From positions 124,001 through 188,000 of the forward strand of contig NZ_JAKSDZ010000004.1 in the NCBI RefSeq assembly GCF_023509475.1: a DNA stretch of 64,000 nucleotides. The letters run 5' to 3'. A program made the position numbers and the translations under genes. How positions within the stretch are numbered: the stretch's first letter is position 1; each line of letters opens with the position of its first letter. This document shows, in pieces, positions 36,692 through 46,217 of the stretch. The notes below the pieces were generated by a model, which had not been told where the DNA came from, made no database searches, and saw only the letters and a program-made list of their open reading frames with translations. The stretch is from Aestuariirhabdus haliotis (GTDB lineage: Bacteria; Pseudomonadota; Gammaproteobacteria; Pseudomonadales; Aestuariirhabdaceae).

Positions 36692-38614
36692 ATGTTCCAT
36701 GAAATACCGCGACAACGACCCGATACTCCGTTACTGGATAGGGTAGATTCCCCTGCTCAGCTGCGCGATTTTGACAGCCGCGAACTGCCCGAGCTGGCGA
36801 AACAATTACGCGAGTACTTGCTCTATTCTGTCGGCCAGACGGGCGGTCACTTTGGTGCCGGGTTGGGGGTAGTGGAACTGACCATTGCCCTGCATTATAT
36901 TTTCAACACCCCGGAAGACAGACTGGTGTGGGATGTCGGGCATCAAGCCTACCCGCACAAGATTCTTACCGGGCGCCGTGAAGCCATGCTGAGCCTGCGC
37001 CAGCGCGATGGCCTCGCGGCCTTTCCTCGACGCAGCGAAAGTCCCTATGACACCTTTGGGGTTGGCCATTCCAGCACCTCGATCAGTGCCGCGCTGGGGA
37101 TGGCAATCGCCTCACGCCTGCAAGGTAAAGACCGCCGCGCGATTGCTGTTATTGGTGACGGTGCCATGACCGCTGGCATGGCGTTCGAAGCCCTCAACCA
37201 CGCCTCCGATGTCGACGCCAACCTGCTGGTTGTACTGAACGATAACGACATGTCGATTTCGGCCAATGTTGGCGGCCTGTCCAATTACTTCGCCCGCCTG
37301 CTGTCCAGTCGCACCTACCACAACATGCGCGAAGGCAGTCGCAAGGTGCTGAGCGGTATTCCCAAGGCCTGGGAACTGGCCAAGCGAACCGAAGAACACG
37401 TCAAGGGGATGGTGGCACCGGGCACTCTGTTTGAGGAACTGGGCTTCAACTACATCGGCCCTATTGATGGCCATAATCTCGATGCCCTGGTCAGCACCTT
37501 GCAGAACATGCGCAACCTGAAAGGTCCGCAGTTTCTTCATGTAGTCACCCAAAAAGGTCATGGATTTGCCCCGGCCGAGCAAGACCCTATCGGCTATCAC
37601 GCCATCACAAAACTGGAACCCGAGGTGCCGGTCAAGCCCGCAACCCAGGTACCCAAGCCTCCCAAATACTCCAACGTCTTTGGTAATTGGCTAGTCGATA
37701 TGGCCGAGCAGGAACCCAATCTGGTGGGCATCACTCCCGCCATGAAGGACGGTTCTGACCTGATCACCTTTGCCGAACGTTTCCCTGATCGCTATTTCGA
37801 TGTAGCCATTGCCGAACAACATGCTGTGACCCTGGCCGCCGGCATCGCCTGCGATGGCGGCAAACCGGTGGTCGCCATCTATTCCACCTTCTTACAGCGC
37901 GCCTACGATCAGCTGATCCATGATGTCGCCGTGCAAGATCTCGATGTGCTATTCGCCATCGACCGCGCCGGTCTGGTCGGGGAAGACGGCCCGACACACG
38001 CCGGCTGCTATGACATCCCCTATATGCGCTGCGTGCCCAATATGGTGATCATGACCCCGGCGGACGAAAACGAAACCCGTCGAATGCTGAGCACCGGTTA
38101 TCATCATACAGGGCCTGCGGCGGTTCGTTACCCTCGAGGCAACGGCATTGGTGTCGAGATCACCCCGACCCTCGACTCAATTCCGCTGGGGGTTGGTGAG
38201 ATGCGCCGAAACGGCGGTTCGGGAATTGCCATTCTGGCCTTTGGCACATTACTTCACAACGCACTGGAGGCCGCAGAAACCCTGAACGCCAGTGTCGCCA
38301 ACATGCGCTTTGTCAAGCCGTTGGATGAAAACCTGATTCGCTCATTGGCGCTTCAAGGCGAGCTTCTGGTCACCCTCGAAGAAGGGGCGGTCATGGGCGG
38401 AGCCGGCTCGGCTATCAATGAATTTCTGCAAGCCGAGGGAATACAGGTGCCGGTATTGAATCTGGGAATTCCCGATCGTTTTATCGAGCATGGTAAGCCA
38501 AGCGAATTACTGGCTGAATGCGGGCTGGATGCCAAAGGCATTATTGCCTCGGTGCAGGAACGCCTGACGACCAATCTGAATGTCGAACCGAAGCCAAACG
38601 CAGTCAAACGCTGA
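36692..38614 (+). CDS. dxs: 1-deoxy-D-xylulose-5-phosphate synthase
   Basis: 640 residues, full length. A thiamine-diphosphate transketolase that joins pyruvate and glyceraldehyde-3-phosphate, the entry to the methylerythritol phosphate pathway. '[18 protein letters not shown]', the ThDP/Mg motif '[18 protein letters not shown]', '[13 protein letters not shown]'-like segment ('[17 protein letters not shown]') and '[12 protein letters not shown]' are all present. Third gene of the operon and the likely flux-controlling step. Confidence 0.98.
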   Translation: MFHEIPRQRPDTPLLDRVDSPAQLRDFDSRELPELAKQLREYLLYSVGQTGGHFGAGLGVVELTIALHYIFNTPEDRLVWDVGHQAYPHKILTGRREAMLSLRQRDGLAAFPRRSESPYDTFGVGHSSTSISAALGMAIASRLQGKDRRAIAVIGDGAMTAGMAFEALNHASDVDANLLVVLNDNDMSISANVGGLSNYFARLLSSRTYHNMREGSRKVLSGIPKAWELAKRTEEHVKGMVAPGTLFEELGFNYIGPIDGHNLDALVSTLQNMRNLKGPQFLHVVTQKGHGFAPAEQDPIGYHAITKLEPEVPVKPATQVPKPPKYSNVFGNWLVDMAEQEPNLVGITPAMKDGSDLITFAERFPDRYFDVAIAEQHAVTLAAGIACDGGKPVVAIYSTFLQRAYDQLIHDVAVQDLDVLFAIDRAGLVGEDGPTHAGCYDIPYMRCVPNMVIMTPADENETRRMLSTGYHHTGPAAVRYPRGNGIGVEITPTLDSIPLGVGEMRRNGGSGIAILAFGTLLHNALEAAETLNASVANMRFVKPLDENLIRSLALQGELLVTLEEGAVMGGAGSAINEFLQAEGIQVPVLNLGIPDRFIEHGKPSELLAECGLDAKGIIASVQERLTTNLNVEPKPNAVKR

Positions 38615-38673
38615 GCGCCAACCTGGGTGGTTTTCGAAAGATAACTAGGGAAGCGGTTACCACTCCGAAGCAC

Positions 38674-39279
38674 TCATGTCTCCGGAGGTGTAATCCAGTG
38701 ACCCAGCTTACCCGCCTTGGTTTGCAGGTATTTTTCATTGTGGGGGTTACGTCCGGTCTGCAGAGGACAACGCTCGGTTACCGCCACACCCACCGATTCC
38801 ATCGCCTTTACTTTGCGGGGATTGTTGGTCATCAAACGCAGTGAGCTGACATTGAGCTGCTTGAGCATGACTTCACACATGCTGTATTCGCGCATATCGG
38901 CATCGAAACCCAGCTGTTCATTGGCTTCTACCGTATCGGCACCAGCATCCTGTAATTTGTAGGCGCGAATCTTGTTCATCAGGCCGATACCACGACCTTC
39001 CTGGCGCAAATACAGCAACACACCCCGGCCCTCTTCCGAGATCGCCTTCAATGCGGCTTCCAGCTGGGCGCCACAGTCGCAGCGCATACTGAACAGGGCG
39101 TCCCCGGTGAGACATTCCGAATGTACCCGAGCCAAGACCGGCTCACCATCATCGACCGTCCCCATACTGAGCGCCACATGCTCTTTACCCGTCTCGGTAT
39201 CTTCGAAACCGTGCATGCAAAATACCCCATAAGGGGTAGGCAGTTTCGAGGTGGCGACGTAACGTATGGACACAGACAA
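38674..39279 (-). CDS. ribA: GTP cyclohydrolase II
   Basis: 201 residues, normal for the stand-alone enzyme. It opens GTP to the diaminopyrimidine that starts riboflavin synthesis. The zinc-binding cysteines are intact in '[21 protein letters not shown]', as are the GTP-binding '[22 protein letters not shown]' and 'LMTNNPRKV'. This matters because the RibBA protein encoded at 42.6-43.7 kb has lost those cysteines. It is convergent with dxs. Confidence 0.97.
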   Translation of the reverse strand: MSVSIRYVATSKLPTPYGVFCMHGFEDTETGKEHVALSMGTVDDGEPVLARVHSECLTGDALFSMRCDCGAQLEAALKAISEEGRGVLLYLRQEGRGIGLMNKIRAYKLQDAGADTVEANEQLGFDADMREYSMCEVMLKQLNVSSLRLMTNNPRKVKAMESVGVAVTERCPLQTGRNPHNEKYLQTKAGKLGHWITPPET

Positions 39280-39394
39280 CTCCTAAAATTCGGCCACTGC
39301 AAGCGCAGTCGAGGGACGGCATTCTATCAGGACAGGCGGATCCTGCACACCATTAGCATGGCGTTGAATCCGGCCCATAGAAACGCTGAATGGG

Positions 39395-40054
39395 TTAGAA
39401 TTTCTGCTCCAGCAGCAGCACGCCACCTTCCTCCTGCATGCGCAGATTTTTCAGGAAGCTCATACCCAGCAGCACCTTGGTGGGATAGGCGCCCTGAACC
39501 ACAACCGCATAGATATTGCGCTGCTCAATACCGCCAATACTGACCCGGTCCAGGTAGATTTCGTGGGCCATGACCTGGTCGCTGGCCGTGGTAATAGGGC
39601 GCAACTTGCCTTGGGAATAATCGAGCCCTATAGCATCCGCTTGCACGGAACTCATAGCGATCATGGTCGCGCCGGTATCGACTACCATCTGCACCGATCG
39701 GCCATTAATCGCACCAAATACCGGATAGCTGCCTGAGGCTCGATCCAGGCTGACTCTTACCTGTTTCTGCTCGGCCTGGGTAAAACGGCTGTTGACCTCT
39801 TTCGATAACGTCAGGCGTTGCTCCTTGCCATCGATCAGCAACAGCGCACTCTGGGCATCCGCTTCCAGCAGGCGAACCCCCTTGACCGCCTTACGACCGG
39901 CTTTAAGCAGGTGACGTTCGCCATCGATAATAACCACTGCCGCGCCAGGAAACAGTCCCTGAACACGCACCTGTGGTGCCGCCCATAGCGGCGTTGACAG
40001 CAGGATCACCATCAAGCCACTTGCCAATACTTTGAGCAAACTTCGCACCTGCAA
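39395..40054 (-). CDS. retropepsin-like aspartic protease (clan AA), exported
   Basis: 219 residues. A signal peptide or N-terminal anchor spans about 5-26 ('VLASGLMVILLSTPLWA'). The C-terminal half is a single retropepsin-like domain: flap-proximal 'GRSVQMVVDTGATMIAMSS' with the DTGA catalytic Asp and a late 'KVLLGMSFLKNL', as in the TIGR02281 family. It would act as a homodimer in the periplasm. Residues 27-110 are an extra N-terminal domain. Substrate unknown. Confidence 0.88.
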   Translation of the reverse strand: MQVRSLLKVLASGLMVILLSTPLWAAPQVRVQGLFPGAAVVIIDGERHLLKAGRKAVKGVRLLEADAQSALLLIDGKEQRLTLSKEVNSRFTQAEQKQVRVSLDRASGSYPVFGAINGRSVQMVVDTGATMIAMSSVQADAIGLDYSQGKLRPITTASDQVMAHEIYLDRVSIGGIEQRNIYAVVVQGAYPTKVLLGMSFLKNLRMQEEGGVLLLEQKF

Positions 40055-40083
40055 CTCCCTGCCTGGGGCAATTTATTGGATAG

Positions 40084-40104
40084 ATGAACCAGCCTCTGGT
40101 TCAT
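40084..40104. repeat. perfect 9-bp hairpin between pgpA and protease genes
   Basis: ATGAACCAG-CCT-CTGGTTCAT: nine perfect pairs with a three-base loop, in the 116-base gap after pgpA and 30 bases before the protease start (leftward). No U-run follows on either strand, so it may stabilise the upstream operon's transcript end or be an operator rather than a standard terminator. Confidence 0.5.
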
Positions 40105-40170
40105 TCCATCAAGCAAGCATTAACGCTGATGACGCACGATCATGATCCGAATTGAACGGCTGATAATCGG

Positions 40171-40647
40171 TTAGACCAGCCACAGGTGGAGCAGTTGCAT
40201 CACCACTAACGCAAACAGACCCGCCAGTACATCGTCGATCATAATGCCAAAACCACCGCCTACTTTCTTATCCAGCCAACGGATTGGCCAAGGCTTGAGG
40301 ATATCGAAAAAGCGAAACAGACCAAAGCCAATCACAATCCACAGCCAACCGGGGGGCGCTGCGATCATGGTGATCCAGAAACCGACAAACTCATCCCAGA
40401 CGATGCCGCCATGATCGTGCACACCGATATCCCGGGAGGTGATCTCGCACAACCAGCAGCCAACAACAAAAGCCACCAACACCACCAAGAGATAATTGGC
40501 CAACGGCAAATATTGGAGCAACAGATAGAAAGGAATCGCGGCCAGTGTGCCAACCGTACCGGGAGCCTTGGGCGACGCGCCACTACCAAAACCGAAGGCA
40601 ACAAAGTGAATCGGGTTGCGCCATACACTGGCTGGGGTATCTGCCAT
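40171..40647 (-). CDS. pgpA: phosphatidylglycerophosphatase A
   Basis: 158 residues. A membrane enzyme that removes phosphate from phosphatidylglycerophosphate to give phosphatidylglycerol. 'FGFGSGASPKAPGTVGTLAAIP' at the N terminus, 'HDHGGIVWDEFVGFWITM' and 'FDILKPWPIRWLDKKVGGGFGIMIDDVLAG' (as two blocks) are diagnostic. Last gene of the nrdR-rib-nusB-thiL-pgpA operon, 11 bases after thiL. Confidence 0.97.
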   Translation of the reverse strand: MADTPASVWRNPIHFVAFGFGSGASPKAPGTVGTLAAIPFYLLLQYLPLANYLLVVLVAFVVGCWLCEITSRDIGVHDHGGIVWDEFVGFWITMIAAPPGWLWIVIGFGLFRFFDILKPWPIRWLDKKVGGGFGIMIDDVLAGLFALVVMQLLHLWLV

Positions 40648-40658
40648 AAAAGCTCCGT

Positions 40659-41612
40659 TTAAAAATGTTGATAGCCGTTGGATACCAAGGGCTTGCCATT
40701 AGCATCCCGTAGACCCGTATCCGTACGAATATGCCCGATTGGCGTGCAGGACACCAGCGCACAAAGGGACGCTTTATGTTGATTCCAGAGCGTTTCTGGC
40801 AGGGTAAAACAGAGCTCGTAATCATCACCACCGCTGAGCGCCAGGGATTGTGCTTGGTCCGGACGAAGGGCCTGTAAGGCGCTCGACAGGGGCAAAGCGT
40901 CAACATTAACCTCAGCCCCCAGGCCACTGCGCTCGAGCAGATGCCCCAGATCGGCCAGCAAACCATCGGAGATATCGATTCCGCTACGGCCCCCCATTGC
41001 CAGTAGTTGTTGCCCCAGTTGCAAGCGTGGTTGCGGCTGATAATAACGCTGTAACAAAAAACGCTGATGACAATCGAGTTCATTGGCCGGCGCATCAAGG
41101 TAATCCAGCGCGCCAGCCCCATCCCCCAGCGTGCCACTGACCAGTATCAGATCGCCGATTCGGGCACCATCACGGCGCAGCGACTGCCCCCTGGGTAGGG
41201 CACCCTGCACCTGCAGCGTCAGGGACAAGGGGCCTCGTGTGGTGTCTCCCCCCACCAGGCAAATACCATGCTGGGTGGCTTCGCTGGCCAACCCTTCGGA
41301 AAAGGCTTGCAACCAGCTTGTATCAGCCTCGGGCAAGCTGATCGCCAGAGTAAAACAGAGAGGCGTTGCCCCCATTGCGGCCAGATCACTAAGATTGATT
41401 GCCAGCGCCCGACGGGCGATCAGAGTCGGGTCGGCGCTGGCCGGGAAATGCACATCGGCGACCAGAGTATCGACCGAAAAACAGAGTTGATGCTGGCTGG
41501 GCGGCTCAATGATGGCGCAGTCGTCGCCAATCCCCAGCACAACATCGGGATGGGGGTCGGCGAGCCCGGCGCGATCAAAGTAGCGCCGGATCAACTCAAA
41601 CTCACCGGGCAT
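40659..41612 (-). CDS. thiL: thiamine-monophosphate kinase
   Basis: 317 residues, PurM-like fold. Phosphorylates thiamine monophosphate to the active diphosphate. 'GIGDDCAIIEPP', 'DTLVADVHFP', 'ALAINLSDLAAMGATPL', 'LVGGDTTRGPLSLT' and 'SGIDISDGLLADLGHLLERSG' carry the Asp-rich metal/ATP sites. Overlaps the nusB stop by one base. Confidence 0.97.
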   Translation of the reverse strand: MPGEFELIRRYFDRAGLADPHPDVVLGIGDDCAIIEPPSQHQLCFSVDTLVADVHFPASADPTLIARRALAINLSDLAAMGATPLCFTLAISLPEADTSWLQAFSEGLASEATQHGICLVGGDTTRGPLSLTLQVQGALPRGQSLRRDGARIGDLILVSGTLGDGAGALDYLDAPANELDCHQRFLLQRYYQPQPRLQLGQQLLAMGGRSGIDISDGLLADLGHLLERSGLGAEVNVDALPLSSALQALRPDQAQSLALSGGDDYELCFTLPETLWNQHKASLCALVSCTPIGHIRTDTGLRDANGKPLVSNGYQHF

Positions 41613-42073
41613 CAGGATTTACGATGATTGTTCACTTCGGGAGAGCGTACGGCCGCAGCCATTTTATCGAGAATGCCGTTCACGTATTTGTGGCTTTCAG
41701 CGGCACCGAAACGCTTGGCGAGTTCAATGCCTTCGTTGATAACCACGCGGTAGGGCACATCGTGGCGACGCAATAACTCGTAGGCGCCGATGCGTAAAAT
41801 CGTCCGCTCGATCGGGTCCAGCTCGTCGAGGGAACGATCCAGCAAGGGCTCGACGGCACCATCGAGTTCGTCCAGTTGCTTGGGAATTTCCCCCAGCAGC
41901 TCGCTGAAGTATTCACCATCGATCTTGCTAAAGTCATTATCGGTGCGGAACTGGGCATCGATATCAGACACATTGGCTTGCGCCATATGCCATTGATAAA
42001 GCGCCTGCAGACTTAACTGGCGTGCCTTGCGTCGAGCAGCGGGTCGAAGTTTGTTATTCCCTTGGTTGCTCAA
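41612..42073 (-). CDS. nusB: transcription antitermination factor NusB
   Basis: 153 residues, all helical. NusB with NusE binds boxA RNA for rRNA antitermination. '[19 protein letters not shown]' and '[50 protein letters not shown]' (read as blocks) are conserved. One base after ribH, one base overlapping thiL. Confidence 0.97.
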   Translation of the reverse strand: MSNQGNNKLRPAARRKARQLSLQALYQWHMAQANVSDIDAQFRTDNDFSKIDGEYFSELLGEIPKQLDELDGAVEPLLDRSLDELDPIERTILRIGAYELLRRHDVPYRVVINEGIELAKRFGAAESHKYVNGILDKMAAAVRSPEVNNHRKS

Positions 42074-42074
42074 T

Positions 42075-42551
42075 TCACTCTCCCATTTCGTTCAGCAGAT
42101 TGACCATTTCAAAGGCTGACATGGCTGCCTCTTCACCTTTATTACCGGCCTTGGTACCGGAACGCTCGACGGCTTGTTCGATGCTGTCCACCGTCAATAC
42201 ACCAAAGGATACCGGCACTTCCGACTCCAACGCCACAACACCCAGGCCTTTCACACATTCACCGGCAACATATTCGAAATGAGGCGTTCCACCACGGATC
42301 ACCGCGCCCAGCGCAATCACCGCATCATAATTGCCCGATTTGGCGGCTTTCTTCACCACCAGGGGAATTTCAAACGCGCCCGGGCAGCGGATGATAGTAA
42401 TATCTTCATCGCTGACACCGTGACGAGTCAGTGAGTCCACGGCGCCTTCGAGCAGACTTTCAACCACGAACGCATTCCAGCGACCAACAACTATGGCGTA
42501 CTTACCAGGGTTTGGGGTCAGGTTTCCTTCAATAGTCTTGATTGTAGACAT
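42075..42551 (-). CDS. ribH: 6,7-dimethyl-8-ribityllumazine synthase
   Basis: 158 residues. Condenses the ribityl-pyrimidinedione with dihydroxybutanone phosphate to lumazine, the penultimate riboflavin step; it usually forms icosahedral shells. '[20 protein letters not shown]' includes the catalytic His, and '[14 protein letters not shown]' binds phosphate. Sits between ribBA and nusB in the standard order. Confidence 0.97.
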   Translation of the reverse strand: MSTIKTIEGNLTPNPGKYAIVVGRWNAFVVESLLEGAVDSLTRHGVSDEDITIIRCPGAFEIPLVVKKAAKSGNYDAVIALGAVIRGGTPHFEYVAGECVKGLGVVALESEVPVSFGVLTVDSIEQAVERSGTKAGNKGEEAAMSAFEMVNLLNEMGE

Positions 42552-42581
42552 AGATAAATCCTCGTCGTCTTAAAGGCAGTT

Positions 42582-43700
42582 TTACTGCTCTTCACAGGAG
42601 ATGTATTCAGTAATCTCCAGGTCGAACCCGGAGATCGCGCTAAATCGAATCGGCGAGCTGAGCAGGCGCATTTTGCCGATGCCCATTTCACGCAATATTT
42701 GTGAGCCGGTACCGATGGTGTGATAAGCCCCGACACCATCCCGGCCCGGTGTCCTGGGCTGCTGGGGGTTAAAGTAAGCGTCCAGGCACTGATCCATCGA
42801 CAAACTGTCGTCGCTGTTCAGCAGTACCGCCACGCCATTGCCTTCCTCGGCAATACGCTGCATGGCATTGCGCAACGACCAGCTACCGCTTCCGGGCTGA
42901 TGATTCCCCAGCAGGTCGCGCAATGTATCAGCCACATGCACACGCACCAGGGTTGGCTGATCCGCGCTCCACTGCCCCATGCTCAGCGCGATATGAGACT
43001 GATCGTGGATGCGGTCCTTGAAGCGGGTCAGGGTGAACTCACCAAACTCGGTGCTCAGGGTCTTTTCATCGATACGATCGACTGTTTTGTCATGCAGAAT
43101 GCGATAGTGAATCAGGTCCGCAATGGTGCCGATTTTCAGGTCGTGCAACTCGGCAAATTTTTCCAGATCCGGACGGCGTGCCATGGTGCCATCCTCGTTC
43201 ATCACCTCGACAATAGCCGCAGCCGGAATCAATCCCGCAATGCGGGCCAGATCGCAACCCGCTTCGGTATGACCCGCTCGGCTCAGGACACCTCCGGGCT
43301 GGGCTCGCAAGGGAAAAATATGCCCCGGCTGCACGATGTCCTGCGGTGTGGATTCCGGATCCACCGCACGCTGAATCGTCAGCGCCCGGTCGGCCGCCGA
43401 AATACCGGTCGTCACACCCTCGGCTGCTTCGATCGACACGGTAAACGGAGTGCCGTACTGGCTACCGTTTTCACTTTGCACCATCGAGGGCAAGCCAAGA
43501 AAATCGCAACGCTCACCGGTCAGGGTCAGGCAGATCAGGCCTCTAGCCTTGGCCGCCATAAAGTTCACCTGTTCGGTGGTGATCTTTTCCGCCGCCACAA
43601 TCAGATCGCCTTCGTTCTCGCGATCCTCATCATCCATCAGGATAACCATCTTGCCCTGATGAATGTCTTCAATAATCTCTTCAATACTGTTGAGTTTCAT
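42582..43700 (-). CDS. ribBA: RibB with degenerate RibA-like C-terminal domain (RibBX type)
   Basis: 372 residues. The N-terminal half (1-200) is an intact 3,4-dihydroxy-2-butanone-4-phosphate synthase: 'MVILMDDEDRENEGDLIVAAE', 'RAGHTEAGCDLARIAGL' and 'CEVMNEDG'-like 'VIVEVMNEDGTMAR'. The C-terminal half looks like GTP cyclohydrolase II in fold, but where that enzyme has its zinc Cys trio ('[15 protein letters not shown]') this one reads 'VADTLRDLLGNHQPG' with no Cys. GTP cyclohydrolase activity is therefore unlikely, and the stand-alone RibA covers it. The tail may be structural or regulatory. Confidence 0.92.
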   Translation of the reverse strand: MKLNSIEEIIEDIHQGKMVILMDDEDRENEGDLIVAAEKITTEQVNFMAAKARGLICLTLTGERCDFLGLPSMVQSENGSQYGTPFTVSIEAAEGVTTGISAADRALTIQRAVDPESTPQDIVQPGHIFPLRAQPGGVLSRAGHTEAGCDLARIAGLIPAAAIVEVMNEDGTMARRPDLEKFAELHDLKIGTIADLIHYRILHDKTVDRIDEKTLSTEFGEFTLTRFKDRIHDQSHIALSMGQWSADQPTLVRVHVADTLRDLLGNHQPGSGSWSLRNAMQRIAEEGNGVAVLLNSDDSLSMDQCLDAYFNPQQPRTPGRDGVGAYHTIGTGSQILREMGIGKMRLLSSPIRFSAISGFDLEITEYISCEEQ

Positions 43701-43720
43701 ATTCGACTCATTGCTCGCTG

Positions 43721-44389
43721 TTAGCGACGACCACGGCCAGTAAAGCCGTGCTGCGCCAGAAAATCCTGTGTCATGTTGCTCATCGGGCCTTGCTCTTCGC
43801 TTCCCTGCAGTAATCGCTCCAGGTAACGGGCGACAAGATCCACCTCCAGATTGACCCGACTTCCTTCCCGGTACTGGCTGACAATGGTTTGCTGCGCCGT
43901 GTGAGGAACGATGTTGAGCTCAAAGCTGTTAGCTTCTAACCCGTTCACCGTCAGACTGACCCCATCGACGGTAATCGATCCCTTATTGGCAATATAACGC
44001 GCCAGCTCAGCGGGAGGTTCGATGCGATAGCGCATACTGCGCCCCTCATCACGAATGCCCGTTACCTGGCCAATGCCATCGACGTGCCCACTGACCATAT
44101 GACCGCCAAAGCGCCCCGTGGGTAGCATCGCCTTCTCCAGGTTTAACCTTGTGCCTACGTCCAACTCCGATAGCGTCGAACAGGCCAGGGTCTCCTGGGA
44201 AACATCGGCCCAATAACCACTACCGGTTAACCCGGTAACCGTCAAACAAACCCCATTGGTCGCAATGGAATCGCCTAGTTTAACATCTCCGAGGTCGAGA
44301 GCACCGCTGTCGACACACAACCTCATATCACCACCGCGGGCTTCGATGCTGGCCAGCTTACCGACGGCCTCAATTATTCCTGTGAACAT
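43721..44389 (-). CDS. ribE: riboflavin synthase alpha chain
   Basis: 222 residues, two internally repeated lumazine-binding barrels (about 1-90 and 95-190). It dismutates two lumazines into riboflavin. 'MFTGIIEAVGKL', 'IATNGVCLTVTGL' and the second-repeat 'NKGSITVDGVSLTVNGL' are the signature pairs; 'HMVSGHVDGIG' is conserved. Also called ribC in E. coli. Seven bases after ribD. Confidence 0.97.
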   Translation of the reverse strand: MFTGIIEAVGKLASIEARGGDMRLCVDSGALDLGDVKLGDSIATNGVCLTVTGLTGSGYWADVSQETLACSTLSELDVGTRLNLEKAMLPTGRFGGHMVSGHVDGIGQVTGIRDEGRSMRYRIEPPAELARYIANKGSITVDGVSLTVNGLEANSFELNIVPHTAQQTIVSQYREGSRVNLEVDLVARYLERLLQGSEEQGPMSNMTQDFLAQHGFTGRGRR

Positions 44390-44396
44390 GCTCGCC

Positions 44397-45545
44397 TCAC
44401 TCCTTCGCCAAGCCCGTCGGTGTGGCGGTTATTCGCCAATCGCGACCAACGGCCCGCACATCGGTAATACTCAAGGGCTGGCTGTTGCTCATGCTAGCAA
44501 TCGGCAAAGACAGTAGCGGTCGTGCTTCGCTACCCATCAGAACCGGCGCCATATAGACCACCAATTCATCGATAATCCCGGCGGACAGGGCAGATCCAGC
44601 CAGGGTCGCGCCGGTTTCCAGTAACAGTTCATTGCACTCACGTCGCGCCAATTCTTCCATCAAGGCCTTCAGGTCGAGCCTGCCATCATCAGCGGCCAGG
44701 CAGATCACTTCGGCTCCCGCCGCCTCAAGCGCGGCCCGGCGCTGGCGATCAGCGGCCAGTGTACACACCAGCAATGTAGCGCCCTCGCCCTGCAACACTT
44801 TCGCTTTCGGCGGAGTGCGCAACTGGCTATCCAGTACTACCCGCAAGGGTTGGCGCCGACAAATCTCACGGGCGTTCTCCAACCCCAGCTCGTCGGGTCG
44901 CACGGTCAACGAGGCATCGTCCTGAAGGATCGATTCCACACCGCTGACAATAGCACTACTGCGTGCCCTCAGGCGCTGCACATCGCCCCGGGCATCGGCC
45001 CCGGTAATCCATTGGCTCTCGCCCGAGGCCATCGCCGTGCGGCCGTCCAGGCTCATGGCCAACTTGCAACGCACGAAGGGTTGCCCTTGCTCCATACGCT
45101 TGATAAATCCGGGGTTCAATGCTCTCGCCTGCGATTCCAGCAGGCCACAAACCACCTCGATGCCGGCAGCCCGCAAACGCTCCATGCCCCGCCCGGAAAC
45201 CTGAGGGTTGGGGTCTTGCATGGCGATCCAGACCCGGCTTACACCCGCCTTGACCAACGCCTCGCAACAGGGGCCAGTACGGCCAACATGACTGCAGGGC
45301 TCCAGCGTGACATAGGCCGTCGCGCCCTGAGCCGAATCGCCGGCCGCCGCCAGGGCATTCACTTCCGCATGCCCCTCACCGGCGCGCTGATGCCAACCTT
45401 CAGCCACTAATTGTCCGTCAGCCGCCAAAACACAGCCCACCCGGGGATTGGGGTGGGTGGTATAAAGCCCCTGCCGGGCTAATTGCAGCGCACGCGACAT
45501 GCACTCAATATCGAAGACGGAAGGTTGCAATAGAGACATGGTCAT
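44397..45545 (-). CDS. ribD: bifunctional riboflavin deaminase/reductase RibD
   Basis: 382 residues. The N-terminal deaminase (1-145) has zinc-binding 'GEGHAEVNAL' and 'YVTLEPCSHVGRTGPCCEAL'; the C-terminal reductase (from about 150) has 'RCKLAMSLDGRTAMASGESQWITG' (as two blocks) for NADPH. Together they do steps two and three of riboflavin synthesis. Two in-frame ATGs (45545 and 45539) are possible starts. Fifteen bases after nrdR. Confidence 0.96.
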   Translation of the reverse strand: MTMSLLQPSVFDIECMSRALQLARQGLYTTHPNPRVGCVLAADGQLVAEGWHQRAGEGHAEVNALAAAGDSAQGATAYVTLEPCSHVGRTGPCCEALVKAGVSRVWIAMQDPNPQVSGRGMERLRAAGIEVVCGLLESQARALNPGFIKRMEQGQPFVRCKLAMSLDGRTAMASGESQWITGADARGDVQRLRARSSAIVSGVESILQDDASLTVRPDELGLENAREICRRQPLRVVLDSQLRTPPKAKVLQGEGATLLVCTLAADRQRRAALEAAGAEVICLAADDGRLDLKALMEELARRECNELLLETGATLAGSALSAGIIDELVVYMAPVLMGSEARPLLSLPIASMSNSQPLSITDVRAVGRDWRITATPTGLAKE

Positions 45546-45559
45546 TCATCCGCCACCCA

Positions 45560-46027
45560 TCAGGATTGGTGACGTGGTTCCTTTTCCAGTCGTTCGATCT
45601 CTTCTCGAAACTCATTGAGATCCTGAAAGCGGCGGTACACCGAGGCGAAGCGAATATAGGCAACTTCATCGAGCCGCTGCAGCTCACCCATGACCAGCTC
45701 ACCCACATCGAGAGACTTCACTTCGCGCTCCCCGGTGGCCTGCAATTTATGCTTGATCCGACCAATGGATTCCTCGATCTGCTCGACACTGACCGGCCGT
45801 TTCTCCAGCGCCCGTAACATACCAGCACGCAGCTTCTGGTCATCAAAAGGCACCCTGCTTCCATCCTGCTTAATCAGGCGCGGCATCAACAGTTCGGCGC
45901 CTTCGTAGGTGGTAAAACGTTCCGAGCAGGAGAGGCATTCCCGGCGTCGACGCACCTGGACACCCTCGGCCACCAGCCGGGAATCGATGACTTTGGTATC
46001 GTGGGCGTTACAGAATGGACAATGCAT
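45560..46027 (-). CDS. nrdR: transcriptional repressor NrdR
   Basis: 155 residues. A zinc ribbon with Cys3, Cys6, Cys31 and Cys34 and an ATP-cone (about 49-139, '[26 protein letters not shown]') that senses ATP/dATP. It represses ribonucleotide reductase genes, none of which are in this window. First gene of the riboflavin operon; the position is conserved across gammaproteobacteria. Confidence 0.98.
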   Translation of the reverse strand: MHCPFCNAHDTKVIDSRLVAEGVQVRRRRECLSCSERFTTYEGAELLMPRLIKQDGSRVPFDDQKLRAGMLRALEKRPVSVEQIEESIGRIKHKLQATGEREVKSLDVGELVMGELQRLDEVAYIRFASVYRRFQDLNEFREEIERLEKEPRHQS

Positions 46028-46217
46028 ACAGTGAAGCCTGAAGAGGTGAACGGGAAAGGCGGGTCGGGATGGGAACAGCCTGATCTGGCTGTGAAGTCTA
46101 CTGGCTTGCCCCTCAAAAACAAGTAGCAGGAGCCAACCGTCGCTCTATGCGGGGCCTGCAAACAATAACGCCCCCACAACTCAAGGCTGCAAGGGCGCTA
46201 CTGGGTAGTCGTCGTGA

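Noticed and set aside
43701-43720. FMN riboswitch before ribBA
   Set aside because: The gap between ribE and ribBA is only 20 bases, and no RFN-like structure was seen upstream of any rib gene here.
42720-43724. 334-codon rightward frame opposite ribBA
   Set aside because: Antisense shadow of an identified enzyme gene, with no ribosome-binding site or family features.
46158-46200. possible terminator after glyA (agcgccc with gggcgtt, leftward)
   Set aside because: Only seven pairs including a G-U, a 19-base loop and a poor U-run; too weak to call.
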